NCBI GenBank assembly: GCA_001642005.1
Contig: LWCA01000681.1
Coordinates: 1-20,576 of the forward strand
DNA: 20,576 nt
From: Intoshia linei
Taxonomy: Eukaryota; Orthonectida; Rhopaluridae
Direction: 5' to 3'
The notes beneath the pieces are model-generated. The model did no database searches. It worked only from the letters and a program-made list of their open reading frames with translations, and was not told the DNA's origin. The translations under genes were made by a program, and so were the position numbers. Each line of letters starts with the position of its first letter. The stretch's first letter is position 1. Positions 1 to 14,300 of the stretch are shown piece by piece.

Positions 1-106
1 TTAATTTTTTATTATATTTTTATTATTATATTATATTTTTATTTCTATAGAGTATTTATGTATTTATTATATTTATATATATTTATATGAATGTAAAAAA
101 ATATAC

Positions 107-2367
107 CAAGTTTGTTCACTACTAGAACCAATTGGGCAATATTTACCGAGGCCACAGATTCCACCCATTACGGTATCTATTGATATTATTATTTAAATTT
201 AAATTACTCATCAAAATAATTCAAAAAAAGAATATTTAATAATAATATAAAAACCAGTCGGATTAGGAATATTTGAACCAGATAAACAGAAATAACCAGC
301 GTAGCATTTTTTTGTAGCAGTAGTACTGCCCAAAACATCACAGTATTTTCCAGAGTCACACGCTTTACAATCAACCGTTTTATCGGATCCACCCGTTTGA
401 CTGCGATATGTTCCTTCTGGACAGGGTATCGGGGTATCAGTACCTTTTGCACTAGAATATATCAATTATAAATTACTATTATCATATTATAGTAGATAGC
501 TCAACCTATTGTGGATGTTTCTATATATATATTTTTACATACATTTATATGTTCACTGTTATTTTTTTCATTCTAAGATGAATATTTTCATTTAACAATA
601 TGTTCAATAAATTTGAAAAATTGGTTTGATAATTAGAGTAACCAAAAGTTGCAAAAACAAAGATATTTGATTTGATTTTATGGTTATAAAAATTATTATA
701 AAATATTATAAGGAGTATTAGATACATTGTATATTGTATACATGTGTATATTAAATGAAATTTTTGACAGGCAATGTGCGGATTAATGAGGTTGAAATAT
801 TTTCCATATATCAATTAGAATAAACTCTATCTGAATAATATATTAAATTTATATTTAATGTTGATGTATTCATTTTTCTAAATACAGGGTAGTTTGGGTT
901 TTGACTGTTAAGATGCAAATTTTTGATGTGTATTTTATGTTATTTGCTGCTCCGTAAAAAAACTGAATTACAATTTGTGTTTTCAAAATAAATCGTTTAA
1001 GACGCACATGCATTTATTGTGTATTAATCAACGTTTGCTTTATATACATATTAAGTAAGCATTTATGTCAGTACACTTCAAAAAAAAAATAAAAAAATTT
1101 AATAAATCTGTAACATATACTATATACATTTGTAACTTACCAAATATATCCAGCAGGACAAATTCCTCCTTTGGATGAAGATGTATCAGATGATGGATTT
1201 GGTATGGAATTACCTAAAAACATAATGATAATAAAAAATATAAAATAAATACAATATTAACAACAACAGACTAACAAGATTTAACCAAAAATATTAAATA
1301 CCATATACACAGTAATATCCTTTATCACATTCATAAATTCCATAGTTTAAAGTCACTATATCAAATTTTGTTAAACCAGGTTTAGAACAATAGTATTTTG
1401 CATGACACGACATGCAAAGTGAAGCTGATGTTAGACCTAAATTTTTAATTATTATCATACATTACTATTACTATATAAAGTAATACCTAACGAAGGATTA
1501 TAAGTACCAACGGGACACAGAGGTATACTTGATCCTGTACCAGACGGACAATATTTACCCTAAATGTAATATAATAAATATGATAACCAAAAAATATATT
1601 AATTAACATAATTGTAATATAATTGTTAATAAACTTATTAAATATTATTTTATTCATAAAAACAATAAAAATGTTAAATAATATGATATTAATAGTTACA
1701 TACACATGTATTACACAATATCATAATATCATAAAAAATATTATAACCTTTGGACAAATGACGGGATCAGCCCCACTAATGCAATAATACCCAGCATAAC
1801 AGGTTAAACATGCCGATGAAGCCACATTATTTTGATATTTGCCGTCTGCACAATTTGAAGGAGTTACTAAAATTGACAAATAAGCAATATTACCCGGAAG
1901 AATTGTCAGTTTTAGTGACATTTTAATTAACACATTCATTTAATGAATTATTAAATATTAAGTACCTGTTCCAGCGACACAAAATGTATTCTTTGGGCAA
2001 GGACCTCCAGTGACACCATCTTCCGGTTTACTTTTTTTTGCTTTTGAAGTGCAAAAATAGCCAGAGCTACAAGATCTAAACATTTTATAGTATGAGTGGC
2101 ATAAAAAATTAATAGTCAATACTCAAAATTGACCATAAAAAATGTTTAGAATCGTGTGAGACAATATTATGAGACATGTTGGAAAGTCTGGTATTAAATA
2201 TAAAGATTAAATACCCTGCAATTTGAAACATTCCTAAGCTATCACAGTATTTACCAGCATCGCAGTTCTTACAATTTGAAATTATTGTATTACTATCTGT
2301 AGAACTATATGTTCCAATTGGACATGGATTTTCCATGTAATTTCTTGTTCCACTTGGACAGTAGTGA
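107..2367 (-). other. Cysteine-rich gene, exons 33-40
   Basis: The exons are 2215-2367, 1966-2075, 1748-1866, 1487-1559, 1302-1436, 1141-1213, 255-451 and 107-176. The introns are 139, 99, 188, 50, 88, 689 and 78 nt. Repeat pieces are CPIGTYSSTD, CKNCDAGKYCD, CLTCYAGYYCISGADPVIC, CPSGTGSSIPLCPVGTY, CPEGTYRS and CGLGKYCPIG. The last exon ends in phase 2 at 107 with a GTATAT donor. The next plausible acceptor (position 45) would join TG to A and make a TGA stop, with AATAAA directly after. The gene may therefore end there, or it may continue beyond the window. Confidence 0.85.
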
Positions 2368-5300
2368 CTAATAATAATATGATTTATAAATAAAATATTT
2401 TCATGATCAATATTTATACATTTAATCAGCGTTTCCCTACTGGTGGACCAGAAATGATTATCTGATTTGTATTTTTTTTTAATTTTAAAACTATCAAATT
2501 GCCCATTTTTCAGATAATAAAATTAATTTTAAATTAATTTAGCTTGTGTGTTGCACCATTTTTTATGATTAATAATTTCATCACATAATAAGTATCAAAT
2601 TTTAAAAACCCCTTAAGACATTTATTTCCATTTTGACCAGTTGGGGCATCCGATTGAGCACCAGTCGTACAATAATATCCAGGTTGACAATCTAGATTTG
2701 GCGCCGATAGACCTGTAACGCTACAAGCTTTTCCAGCGGTACATTTTGAACAATGCGTTAGATCGAATCTTTCAATGTCACCCAAAAAAGTTCCTTTTGG
2801 ACAATCGATTGGAGAACTAGATGCCTCTGGAGAATATTTTCCCATTTGGCTTTTTATAGGAGTTATAGTTTTTACAGTTGGGCAATAGTAACCTATCAAT
2901 AAGTGTATTATAATAATTATCAATATCACAAGAATAAAGGATGTTTAACATTAATATACCTTTAGTACATTTTATGCAGTTTTCTCCCATTTTTTCTGGT
3001 TGATAATACCCTTTAAATACAATTTAATTCAATTTGAATTGCATTTACATTATAAAATGTACATTATGCATTTTATGAAATTTATATTGTTATACAAACC
3101 TGAAGGGCATGGTGTCTGTCTGAATGATCCAGCTATAGAAAAATGACCAGCCTCTGTTTCGTGTTGATTTGGTATTGCAGAACCACCAGTACAAAAGAAT
3201 CCTAATATATACAATGTAAGCCATCAATATGATTATATAGACAGTGTATATGTAATTTATATAATAATAAAAATTTACCGGCAGCACAATCTTTAAGCGG
3301 GCTACCACCAGCGCCTGACCCAGTGCTATATTTTCCTAAATTAATAGTAAATTATTTCTAAATTCAAAAGACCTGGTTGTGCAGGGATACAATCGAATTT
3401 AGTTTTTGCTCCAGCATTAACAACATACTTTCCAGGAGAACACGAAGTGGGCGCAGCAGTTCCAGGTGTACAATAAAATCCTATTATGATAAATAATTTT
3501 AAAATTTCAGATAAATTGTACCAGCTGGGCATATTGTTCCAGTAACAGTTTCATACGGAGCTGATGAAAAAGCTGCAAGTTTGCATATCTAAATAATTGT
3601 ACAAAATATGTGTTTGAAAAGTTAACATTATTTCGAAAAAATTCTAAATAATAGCAAAAAAACGTGCGTTATTAAAATTTTAACATTTTGGAAGCAGAAT
3701 TCAGTTGAAATTTTACATGTGAATGTCTATAAACGTTATTTTAAATTTTAAAATTTCAGAAATTTATTTTGTTGGTCAGAATATTATATATGTATAATTA
3801 CATATCCTGCATCACAGATATCGGTAGGTTGATTTAATCCTACACCAGCACCTAAAATATAATTTCATGTAAATTTATAAATGTATTACAATATTTTCCT
3901 CCGGGACATTTAACACACTGGTCCATTCGAACGAGTCCAATCGAACTAAAATTAAAGATACATTAATATAAAAAATAATTTACTTGGAATATGTTCCAAT
4001 TGGACAAGGTTGAGCAAATCGTGAATTTGCAGGACAGAAATGGCCAATTTTACAATCCTTGAATATTTCGAGACCTACAGTGTCACAATATTTGCCTGAT
4101 GGACATGGCTGGCAGTCTTGAAAAGAGGTAGCTCCAGTCATTGATCGGTAAGTTCCTATATTAGATTAAATTGATTAGATAATGTATTTTCATTCAAATA
4201 TGGAAATAACTTAAATTTGCGGTGGTTGGATATTGTAAAAACATTTTCAGTCACACTCAAAATCTTATCATTAAAATAATTTTTTCGACAATCGTCATGA
4301 TATACTACCCTTATCTATCTGAAAAATTTTTGAACGATTTTTTACATGATTTTGGAGAACCCTAATATATGAAGTTGTGGAAACCCCGCCATAAAAAATA
4401 GAAATGAACCAGATATTTTATGTGACTGATATATTGTAATTATTTTTAAATTATTAGTAACTATTTTATTTAATTTAATCACCTTGGGGACAAGCATAGG
4501 TTTTACAATTTCCAGTTTTTTCAGGGCTAAATATACAATTATAATATCTCTTAGAATAGTAGAATAAAAGTAAATTAAAATACAAATACGACTTGTGTAG
4601 CAATCAAATTACAAATGTAGTCGTAAAGTTTTGTATTTACCAATAATATCCTTTAACGCATTTCGTATTAGGTGATATCATTCCCATCGTTGGACAACAA
4701 CTGCCTGCTTTACAAGATTTACATTCTTCTACCTAATATATAATAATTTCAAATATAGATATAAAGCGTACAGCTTTCAACCCGGTAACATCTGAATAAG
4801 TTCCAATTGGACACGGTATTGGTTTAGTATTTATTGTACCCTTTGGACAATAATACCCAATAGTACACGTGTTTTGTAATAAATTTGGAATATAAGCTAA
4901 TCCAGACGGACAAATCATTCCAGAAGGACAAATGTTTGTATCATACATCATTGAAAAAGTTGTGCCATATTTGTCGCAATAACGTCCCTCTATACAAGAA
5001 CTACACGATCCTAACCCTTCTCTTGAATATGTGCCTACATAATATAAATATTATAGAAACTGACAACAAAATTATTATTAATAAATTTAAACAGATTAAA
5101 TTTAAATTTTCATTGATATTTATCTACATTTCAAATTACCTGGTGCACAGATTTGAGGGTTAGTAGTTCCAATGGGGCAATAATAACCAGCTGTACATTT
5201 TAAACAATCTGATATTGTTTTTCCTAATCGGTTTGGATTGTATGTACCAATACTACATTTTTTTGGTACGGTCGATGCTTTGACACAATAATTTCCGACG

Positions 5301-8300
5301 GGGCATGATTTACATTGGTTGCACGATTCTAACTCACTTGTACTGGAATATGTTCCTAAATAAAAATGAATAAATTCCAGTATTTTCTTGCAAAAATAAG
5401 CTAAAGAAGTCAAGTGTTCGGACCATAATCTACCGTAACAGATACCCTCTTTGGTAGCAAAATTTTTGACAACATTTTTGTAAAACGGTGTTCCATTACT
5501 CCAAAATAAATATTTTATAAAAATAAAAAATTTAGCATATCATGTTGAGGAGATGTTGATGCTAGGGGTTGTATAGCACTACCAATCATTTTCGAAAAAT
5601 ATTAGAGTCCTATTTTTGATTAAGGGTCCAGCATATTACGTTTGGCTCTGAAAATGTTAATAATACATTTAGAATGTACAATACTTTTTTAGAATAGCAA
5701 AAAAGTGAAGCCTTACTGAAGTTAATCTTAATTAATATTAATTAATTTAATATATTTAATTAATTTAATATTCGAGTTTATATGTATTAAAAATTTAGAA
5801 GTATTTGACTGATCATGGGAAACTCAAAAAATTTTATTTTTATTCACTAGTTTATTACATTTTAATGTAAATATTATCTTAAATTCTATTTTTATATTAC
5901 TTCAGCTGATCTATGTATTATAATTAGACTATACCTGCTAAACATGGATTGTCCAATCCATGTTTTGTGCTAAATGGACAACAGTATCCTTTTGGGCATG
6001 GTAATGGTGTTTTTGTGCCGATTGGGCAATATTTCCCTCTTGGACATTGATAGCAATCCGTAGCTGAAATCAAATTTATTCTATCTGACCAAGTTCCAGC
6101 CAGACATTTCAAATTAAAAGACTGGGAGGTACCCGCGGGACCTAAATTATGTAATACTCTCTAAATTGTTTACAATATTAAAATCTATAAAACGATGATT
6201 AAAATCTTCTATTGAATTTTAATATACAATTTAATTTACAAAAATTATGAGTGAAAATTTACAATATGAAGCAATAGAACAAGGTAACGGACGCACTGAA
6301 CCTCCTGTTCCAATAGAACAGGATTTACCAGCAGGACAAGCCACACAGTCTGATAACTGTGTTTTACCGAAACTATCATTTATTGTTCCTGCCGGACACG
6401 GATAACTTTTCAAATCCTGTGTACCTAAAATTAAATTTAATAAATACTACAATATAATAAAAAATATGTGATTACCCAAGGGACAATAATGGCCTTGTGG
6501 ACACGAAGCATTAGGTGTTTCTAAACCGTCTTTATTACAAATTTTTCCCGTTGTACACGTCACACAAGCAGACAATTGTGTTGATCCAAGAACGTTATTA
6601 TAAGTTCCTTTTGGACATGGAATTGGAAAGGGAGATGCTAGGGTGCAGTAGTAACCTAAATATATTTAATGAAATCATATATTCAGTCCAAAATTACCTT
6701 TAGGACAATCAATACAATCTGCTACAGATGTGGATCCAGCCTTTTGAGTATATTTTCCTGCAATACATTGAACTGGGGCTAACGTACCTGCCAGACAATA
6801 GCTACCCACTGGACAAGTACCTGTATTGAAATTGTTAGTTATATCACTGATATCCTCATTAAAATACTAGAATAGCCTAGTCACTAGTTCCCAGTTTCTT
6901 TAAAAAGTTTTATTGTGAATATTTTTAAACCTAGATGTCATTGAAAGTCTTATATACAGATTTCATATCATAGGTTCCCTTTATATAAATAAAGATATAA
7001 TTTTTTTAGGATTTTAAGTCAATTTTTTAAATATTTGTAGGTTAAGTTTGCTAGATTCAGAATACATTTTAGTGTTATAAATTAATTTATTTTTATTATA
7101 CTTTTCAAAATATACTTCATTATTTTATATTATAAAATATTGACAAATATTACAAGTCGAACAATCTTGAGATGATGTGGCTTCCAGGCAATACCTTCCA
7201 GCATTGCATGGTTTACAATCAGTTGATAATTTGGCATTGTATAAATCTTGATATTTTCCTTTTCCACATTTGATGCCTTTAATTTCTTGGGTGCCAGTTG
7301 GGCAATAATGACCGGGTAAACTATTTTATATTATAAAAAAAAATGTACAAATTTATAATCCAAATAAACATTATTATATTATAGTATATATAAAATTAAT
7401 AAAGTCTTGGCTTTCAAATTTTGGAGACATTTAATCGACGAAAAAGAAAAATTAAAAATTTGAAAATAATTTATTTTTTATTTAATTATGGGAATGAAAG
7501 CTAAAATTTTGGAAAACCCTAATATAATTTAACATATTTTAAAATTTAAGCATTTAAAAATATATTTCGATAATCATCAAATTATAAAAATGTACTGATG
7601 TCATATTCACTTGAAAATATTATTTTTTACCACATTAATTATTTATCAATCAATATTAAATAGCACCATCTCTTAAAAAATTGGAAACTATTTAAAATCA
7701 TGTATCATTATTCTTGTAATATTATTATCATTTTTCATAATGGCATTAATCATAATAATGAATTAATTAATTTAATTAATTCAAATCCCTCCCAAATGTG
7801 ACACTTTTGAGAGTCAGCACTTTAATACATAATAACCTACAAATGTAAATACTTAAATTTAATTTATATATACCAATCAGCTGGGTATACGGTTGCTTCT
7901 AAGTAATGATTTAATTAGAAATGCATATTAAGATATTTAAACTAAATATTACCTAAACAATAATACCCACTAGGGCAAGTAGCACAGCCATCTACTTCAC
8001 TCGTAGCACCGTGTTTTTGTCCGTATGTACCCGCCGGACATGGAATTATAGTTCCACCATTAGAACAATAAAAACCTATATTAACATTATGACATGAATA
8101 ATAATATAATAATACAAAATTGATTTTGAGATAAACTATAATTTTATTTTTCGATGGGGTTTTCCATTTTTTATAAATATCATGCTTAGTCATCATTCCT
8201 ACTTAACTTTTCACTAATTTGTATCAAAAAATATAGACAAGTTGTAAAATTAAATTGTGTCCATTCATTGTCACATAAAGTATACTTTGAGCAAGCGGCT

Positions 8301-11300
8301 CATTAATTTTTTATTTTTCCATTTTTGTACCTAATTTGTAATGACAAGTTTTTTTCAAAATTCAAAAAACATTCAGAAAATAAATATCCATAATGCATAC
8401 TCTACTATTTCAATAATTATAAATAATGATATATTTGAATGTCGTTCAATTAAAATGAAATGTTTACCTTTCATACATAAAGCTTTAGTTGGATTAAGTT
8501 TTATAGTTCCTGCGGGACAATAATACCCTAAAATGAAAAATTAAAACTAACCACTACTATTCATTATATCATCAAATATAATGATACCAGCTTGGCATGA
8601 AGAACATGCTGTGGCTCCTTGAGTTGAAGCATACTTTCCAATTGAGCATATTTGAATTATTGTAATTAAATCCACAGAAAAAAATCCGTAATCAGATTTA
8701 TCGCATTGTGTTTTTCTTCCAAAAGAGTAGGTTCCAGACGGGCAATCTACTGGATCGTCTTTTGGGGTAGAACAAAATTTACCTAAATTTTATTACATTT
8801 CACTTATATAATATTAGTCATATAATGTTATTTTTTTAGTCTTACATTTAATAAATAGATTATTAGTAAATAATAAAATATTAAAAGTTTATATATTGCA
8901 TCAAATGTTATTTATAATTTACCAACAGGGCAGTTTTGGTATATTATAGAATTTGTTGGACAGTATTGACCATTTATACACGTTTTTATTTCTCTTTGGT
9001 TTATATTGGGACAATAGCTTCCTAAATTTGCAATTTATAGCTTTTTAAGAAATTATCATGTAATTTCTATCTATCTATTTAAATTGGATATATCTACCTG
9101 CAGGGCAATCTATACATGTAGCTCCTCCTACATTCTCTTCCATATATTTACCATCCGTGCACTGTACCAGAGAACCAGTATTTGTACATGTTTTTCCGGT
9201 AGGGCAACTAATTTGATAAATACATTATATGTATGGTAGAATATATAATAACGAGACGATAATTTGAATTTTTAAACATTTTATACGTCTCTCGCAACCC
9301 TAAAAATGAAAAAATGACGATCCTCGTGAAATATTAAAATTATTGTCAACTAGGGTGTGGGTTTCTCGTTTCTAACGTGCACGTACGTTGTAAGTACATA
9401 AAATAATTACGGTAAACATGCGATGTATCCAATTAACGAATAACTTCCAGCAATGCAACTTAATTTCTGAGTTGTAGTTGGACAATAAAATCCTGCTTCA
9501 CAATTAGTGCACTTAGACGTTAAACCAAGGGAATACTGTCCAGGTTTACATGCCACTCTTGTACTAGCCGTACATTCATATCCTAAAAATATTTTAGAAA
9601 AAAAATTTTAAATTTATGTACAATGACATAATTTTTCCATTTGTTCTACCCACTTAGCTAATTTTACTTGGATTACTTTTACATTTTTTTAAATTTGTCA
9701 AATTAAATTTTTTTTGTTTTAAAATTAGCGTAATATTGGTTATTGAGTTGGAACATTATCAAATTTAAACCATTAAATAAAAATATATATCAATAATTTA
9801 CCAAGTTCGCAAGCCGTACATATTGACAATTTTTCCTCAACTGCATAATAACCACTGGCGCAATCTTTCGAAACAAATTGGGCTTCCAAATCGACATATT
9901 TACCAATTTCAGCATTTAAACAAAAATTTCTCCCAGTAACATCATTATATGTCCCTAATAAAATCGTCATACATGTATGATGATATATTTATATTTTCTC
10001 CATTACAGCTACATGTATATTTATATAAATAATTTACCTTTTGGGCATTTAATGTTGATTGCCGCAGTAACTGGGCAATAATACCCCTTTGGACAAATTG
10101 TACATGTAATTGAATTAACAGCCGAGTAATAACCCAATGGGCACACCTTTTTAAAAGATTTTCCGATACATTCATAACCCGCTGGACATTTTTCACAAAA
10201 AGCCATCTCGTTCGTTGAATATTCATCGGCTGCACAAGCTAAGGATGACGCACTAAAAATTAAAATAAAAGAGTTAATATATTATTATATATAATATATA
10301 ATTCTGAGAAATTGAAAAAAGTAATATTTTAATTAGGCTTTTATTACTTTCTAATCAATATAAAATGTAATGAATGTACCAGCGTTTGAGAAAATTATCA
10401 TTTTTCGGTTGGTTAAAAAATTATTACAATATATTAATAAGTAATTAGTAAGTAATAACAATTAATATCCGTTTTATTTTAACTTAAATTTACGTGGTAG
10501 ATGAACATGTGAATCCAGGAGAGCATGGAGTGCATTTGCTTTGGCCACTGAGACCATTCGTATGAAATCCAGTTGAACACGTTATTTTTGAGTACCCATC
10601 GCAAGCACTACCAATAGGACATATTGTACATAACATTTCATATAATTCACTATATTGGCCATTTGTACATTTAGTTATCAATGTATTTGTACACGCATAT
10701 CCCTTTATACATGGCAGGCATATCGTGTCACTCTATGATTTGTATAAATTAAGACTTTATTCATTAAAAATAATTTCATTGTTTCGAAATACGCAAAACG
10801 GTGAAAATAGTTTCCAGATATTATATAAATATGGGTCAGTCAAACTTTTTTTACTCTAGGCGTACTGAAAAAATGGAAAGGAAAAAATTTTTACGAAAAT
10901 CTATTCTGTATTTATTTAAAATTGAAAAATACTATACTATCTAAAAAATTTCAAAATAAATCTGGTACATATATATAATTATATACAGTATTATATAAGG
11001 ACATATTTACTCAAAAGGTCACCAAAATTATTATGTAGGCCACTAGTTAACGATTCCTGTCCTAATGGGTATATATCAATATAATATTTTATAAATAGGG
11101 CAGTGATGGCAACCAAAGAAAATACGGTTTGTTCATTTTGACATTATAAGCAAAGATTGTTTTCTGGTTTATTTTCTAACATAAAAATAGATATCGGTCC
11201 CTCCAATTGTCAAAAAAATAAAGTTTGTTTACTCAAGGAATCTATTTTATCTTATTATTAATCTTATTAAATTTTGTTTTTATAATAAATTTATTTAAAT

Positions 11301-14300
11301 TAAAGTGTATATTTTTTGAACTCTGTTAAAAAAACTTTGTTTAACACGTAAACACAACTTTTCCATAAATGATATAGGGCAGGGGTGCCCAAACTTTTTT
11401 TGATGCGATCGATTAATACAGTGGTTACAGAGTCGTTTTAAGGCATGGGCAATATGGGATGTAACCCAGGACCACTCATTAAAAAAGGCCCCAAATTTAT
11501 TAAAAAATACTTCACATTTATATTATAAGAAACAGTTTATAAGTTTTGAAGTGTGGGAATTAAAATAGCTAGAAAGAAAATAATTTAAAGTTTTTGTAAA
11601 ATAAATAAAAGTTACTAGATACCTACATAATATTTTTTATGTTTTTATTAATATTCAATAAAATAAGACTCTAAGTCTTTAAGCAACAGTATCCCTGTCT
11701 TCTAAAAAGGGGCCCTAAAATTTTTTTATCGTTTCGCTCAAATCTTTAAAGGGCCTCCGGCCCTTTGTGTAGCCCAGAGCCACGAAGTGGCTTTAGACGG
11801 CTTTGATTGGTTCCCAAAATGGTCCACAAGAAACATTTTAAATAAAATTAAGATAACCTTATTTTTTAACAATAATATTAAATTGGAATATTATTAAATA
11901 TCAATCATTTATTATTATTATGAGAGAACGTAAACATCATTTAATCCAAATGAAGTGAAAATTTAGTGCATAACGTGAATAATTTTGACGTGCATTAAAT
12001 TTAATCTATGTAACGATTTAACTTAGTTCGATTGTACAATTTAATACTAATTCCCAGAACCGAACCTAGCAAGCTCGTCGTCACTCCAAAAATGAAAAAT
12101 AGCCCCTTAAAAAATTTTATAAACGAATTATAATGTCATATAACCCTATCCACCTTTCTAAGACTCTTGAGTTGACATTTTAAAAAAAATTTTGTCAAGA
12201 TCTTTCGGTGGAAAGTTCTCACATACAGTAGATTCGGCATTGGTACTTCGCCATAAGTATGTTTGAAATTAATAATTTTTTTAATTACGCCATTAAAACT
12301 ACCATGTCAAAATTAATGTAAACTTTTCGATGTAAGAAGGAATATATTAAAAAAATAAAAATACTACTTTAGTGACGTGTTCAGGATTAAGGAAATTTTT
12401 TTAAAAAATTATGTGGTCCACATTTTTTTGAGACGAGTGGTCCATGGTGGAAAAAGTTTGGGAACCACTGGACTAATACATTGACTAGAAACATTTTTCT
12501 CATTTGTACCTATTTCAAAAAAATCGCCTTGCGGAATCCAATAAAAAATGTTAATCTAAATATTTAAAGTGTAATCGTCGAAAACATAAAATTTAAAATT
12601 CGAAATAATTTTAAGCACTTTCGCTGTATATTTGAAAATTATCGGCAAAACCTAGTTTAAGAAATAGTGGACTAATTATATCATTGGTCAATTAAACATA
12701 TAATTGGGCATCCATGATATAGGGAATTAAATATTTTTTGAAAAAAATAAAATACCTGAAAACTATAATGCCCTAAAGGGCATGCTACTGGTGATAAACT
12801 TTGATGACAACTAAATCCTTTTTGACATATCGTACAATCTTTACTTCCACTAGCAGAATAATATCCAATGGGACAAATAATAGGCTGAGCAGATTTTGTT
12901 GGACATTTATAGCCTGCACTGCATACAACACATTCAAGTGTCTAATTTAAATTTATTAATTTACGCATTTCTATTAAAAATAAATTAATCAATCAAAATG
13001 TTACTCTTCCTTCCAAAGAATATTCACCATCCAAGCAATCCGTTGCAGTAGCTGAAGAACATTGCTTCCCTGCTGGGCAATTTAAGCAGTTCAAGCCACT
13101 CGTCACAAACCCTAAATTATAAATTTAGATTATTGGTTGTCTAGATTGTGGTTATAAATTTAAATTTAAAATGAGTCAGCATTAGGCTTGAAATTAATAT
13201 TAAAATTTTTTTCATTTTTCAAAAATATGGCTACTTGGGCTTTTGTCTGTAAAGACGCAAAAGTCTTAAATAGAAATTTATCATTTTTTCGTGCCGATAA
13301 AACTAATCTTTTCATAAAATTTTTGGAAATTAATTATTTAAATTGTTAATATTTTTTATTCTAATGAAAAGAAATTTGAAAATAAAAAATAATAAAAAGT
13401 AACTTTTTTTTTCATCGTTAAGGCGTTAATTTCAGGTTTCATTTTTTTTAAATTTATTATCTTAACATATATATAATATGCTACGCAATTTTTATTTGTG
13501 TGTGTATTACGCTTTATTTAAATAACTACCCGTCATAGAATTTTATAAAGTTTACATTTCAATTACAGTTTTTTTCGGGGTGTTCGCAAACTAAATTTCA
13601 ACCTCCCAATTTCACATCTTACGGGTCAAAAACCCAAGTTATTCCTCTTTTTGAAAATCAAACGAGTTGGAGAATTTAAAAAAATATTTACGCTGATACG
13701 GATTTTAAAATCATAAACATTACCATAATTTTAAATTTAAAAAAATGATATCTTCAGGACCAGAACCCCAAATTACCCTTCTTTTTTTAATGAAAGCAGC
13801 CCTAGAATTTCAATAAATTTACAGGTTGTACAGTTGTATCCTGTTAACATACACAGAAAATTGCAATCCGAATAAGTGACGACTTCACGGTCAAAAAAGC
13901 ATTTTAGTATTCATATATTTTTTTCTCGAAATATTTTATTAAAACAAAAAATGTGAAATAATTAACTGTCCGAAAATTTAAAAAAAAAGATTTTTCTGAT
14001 AGAGCTTATTCCAGTTGATATAAACACAAAAGTTCAACCCGAGAAATCAATGCATTCCTGATGAAAAATAATTTTTAATATATTATTAACTAATATTTTT
14101 CAAATATTTCGTTTAAAATAAAAATTGAAAATGTAAATATTGTTTCTACAATTTCAAAAAAAATGTGCAGTGAACATCTACACGTTTCCAATAAAGAAAT
14201 AATGGTGAAACTCTATATAATTCATTCCTTCGAAATTTTTTTCATTGCTACGCAATTTTTAAATTTTTATTTTAACACATTTTGAATAAAATTTAAATAG

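Larger units (their letters stand above)
3984..6424 (-). other. Cysteine-rich gene, exons 18-24
   Basis: The exons are 6263-6424, 5935-6141, 5140-5355, 4772-5034, 4641-4732, 4483-4526 and 3984-4155. The introns are 121, 579, 105, 39, 114 and 327 nt. Clear repeat pieces include CVACPAGKSCSIG, CYQCPRGKYCPIGTKTPLPC, CLKCTAGYYCPIGTTNPQIC and CQPCPSGKYCD. Two cysteine codons are rebuilt across introns (6262/6142 and 4640/4527), which supports the splice calls. Confidence 0.9.
6476..8782 (-). other. Cysteine-rich gene, exons 11-17, including a 25-nt micro-exon
   Basis: The exons are 8588-8782, 8468-8527, 7953-8075, 7874-7898, 7154-7320, 6698-6820 and 6476-6655. The 25-nt exon is needed to restore the frame. 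The exon before it ends in phase 1 at YYCL, and the exon after it enters in phase 2. Joined, they read YYCLEATVYPADCLPGHYC, an intact repeat. At 7154 the donor is T|GTAATA, and the next exon restores a cysteine (CSTCTCPVGSYC). Confidence 0.88.
10733..12755. other. 2,023-nt intron loaded with hAT-like miniature elements
   Basis: This is the largest intron of the cysteine-rich gene. It joins two phase-0 exons (12756-12941 and 10494-10732). It contains a degraded relative of the 300-bp element found at 17669 and a pair of nested terminal-inverted-repeat elements, annotated separately. No transposase reading frame is visible, so these are non-autonomous copies. Confidence 0.75.

Noticed and set aside
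545-814. Minus-strand 89-codon open frame inside the 689-nt intron
   Set aside because: It has no cysteine-repeat pattern and low complexity, and the flanking exons already join in phase without it.
8341-8523. Plus-strand open frame across an intron and exon of the cysteine-rich gene
   Set aside because: Antisense to a well-supported exon, with no domain or start context.
9945-10235. Minus-strand 96-codon frame overlapping the exon at 10038-10252
   Set aside because: It is a frame-shifted reading of the exon; the correct frame gives the cysteine repeat CEKCPAGYECIG.
11101-11379. CAGTGATGGCAACC at 11101 as the end of another hAT-like element
   Set aside because: The start looks like a hAT terminus, but I found no matching inverted end or 8-bp duplication downstream.
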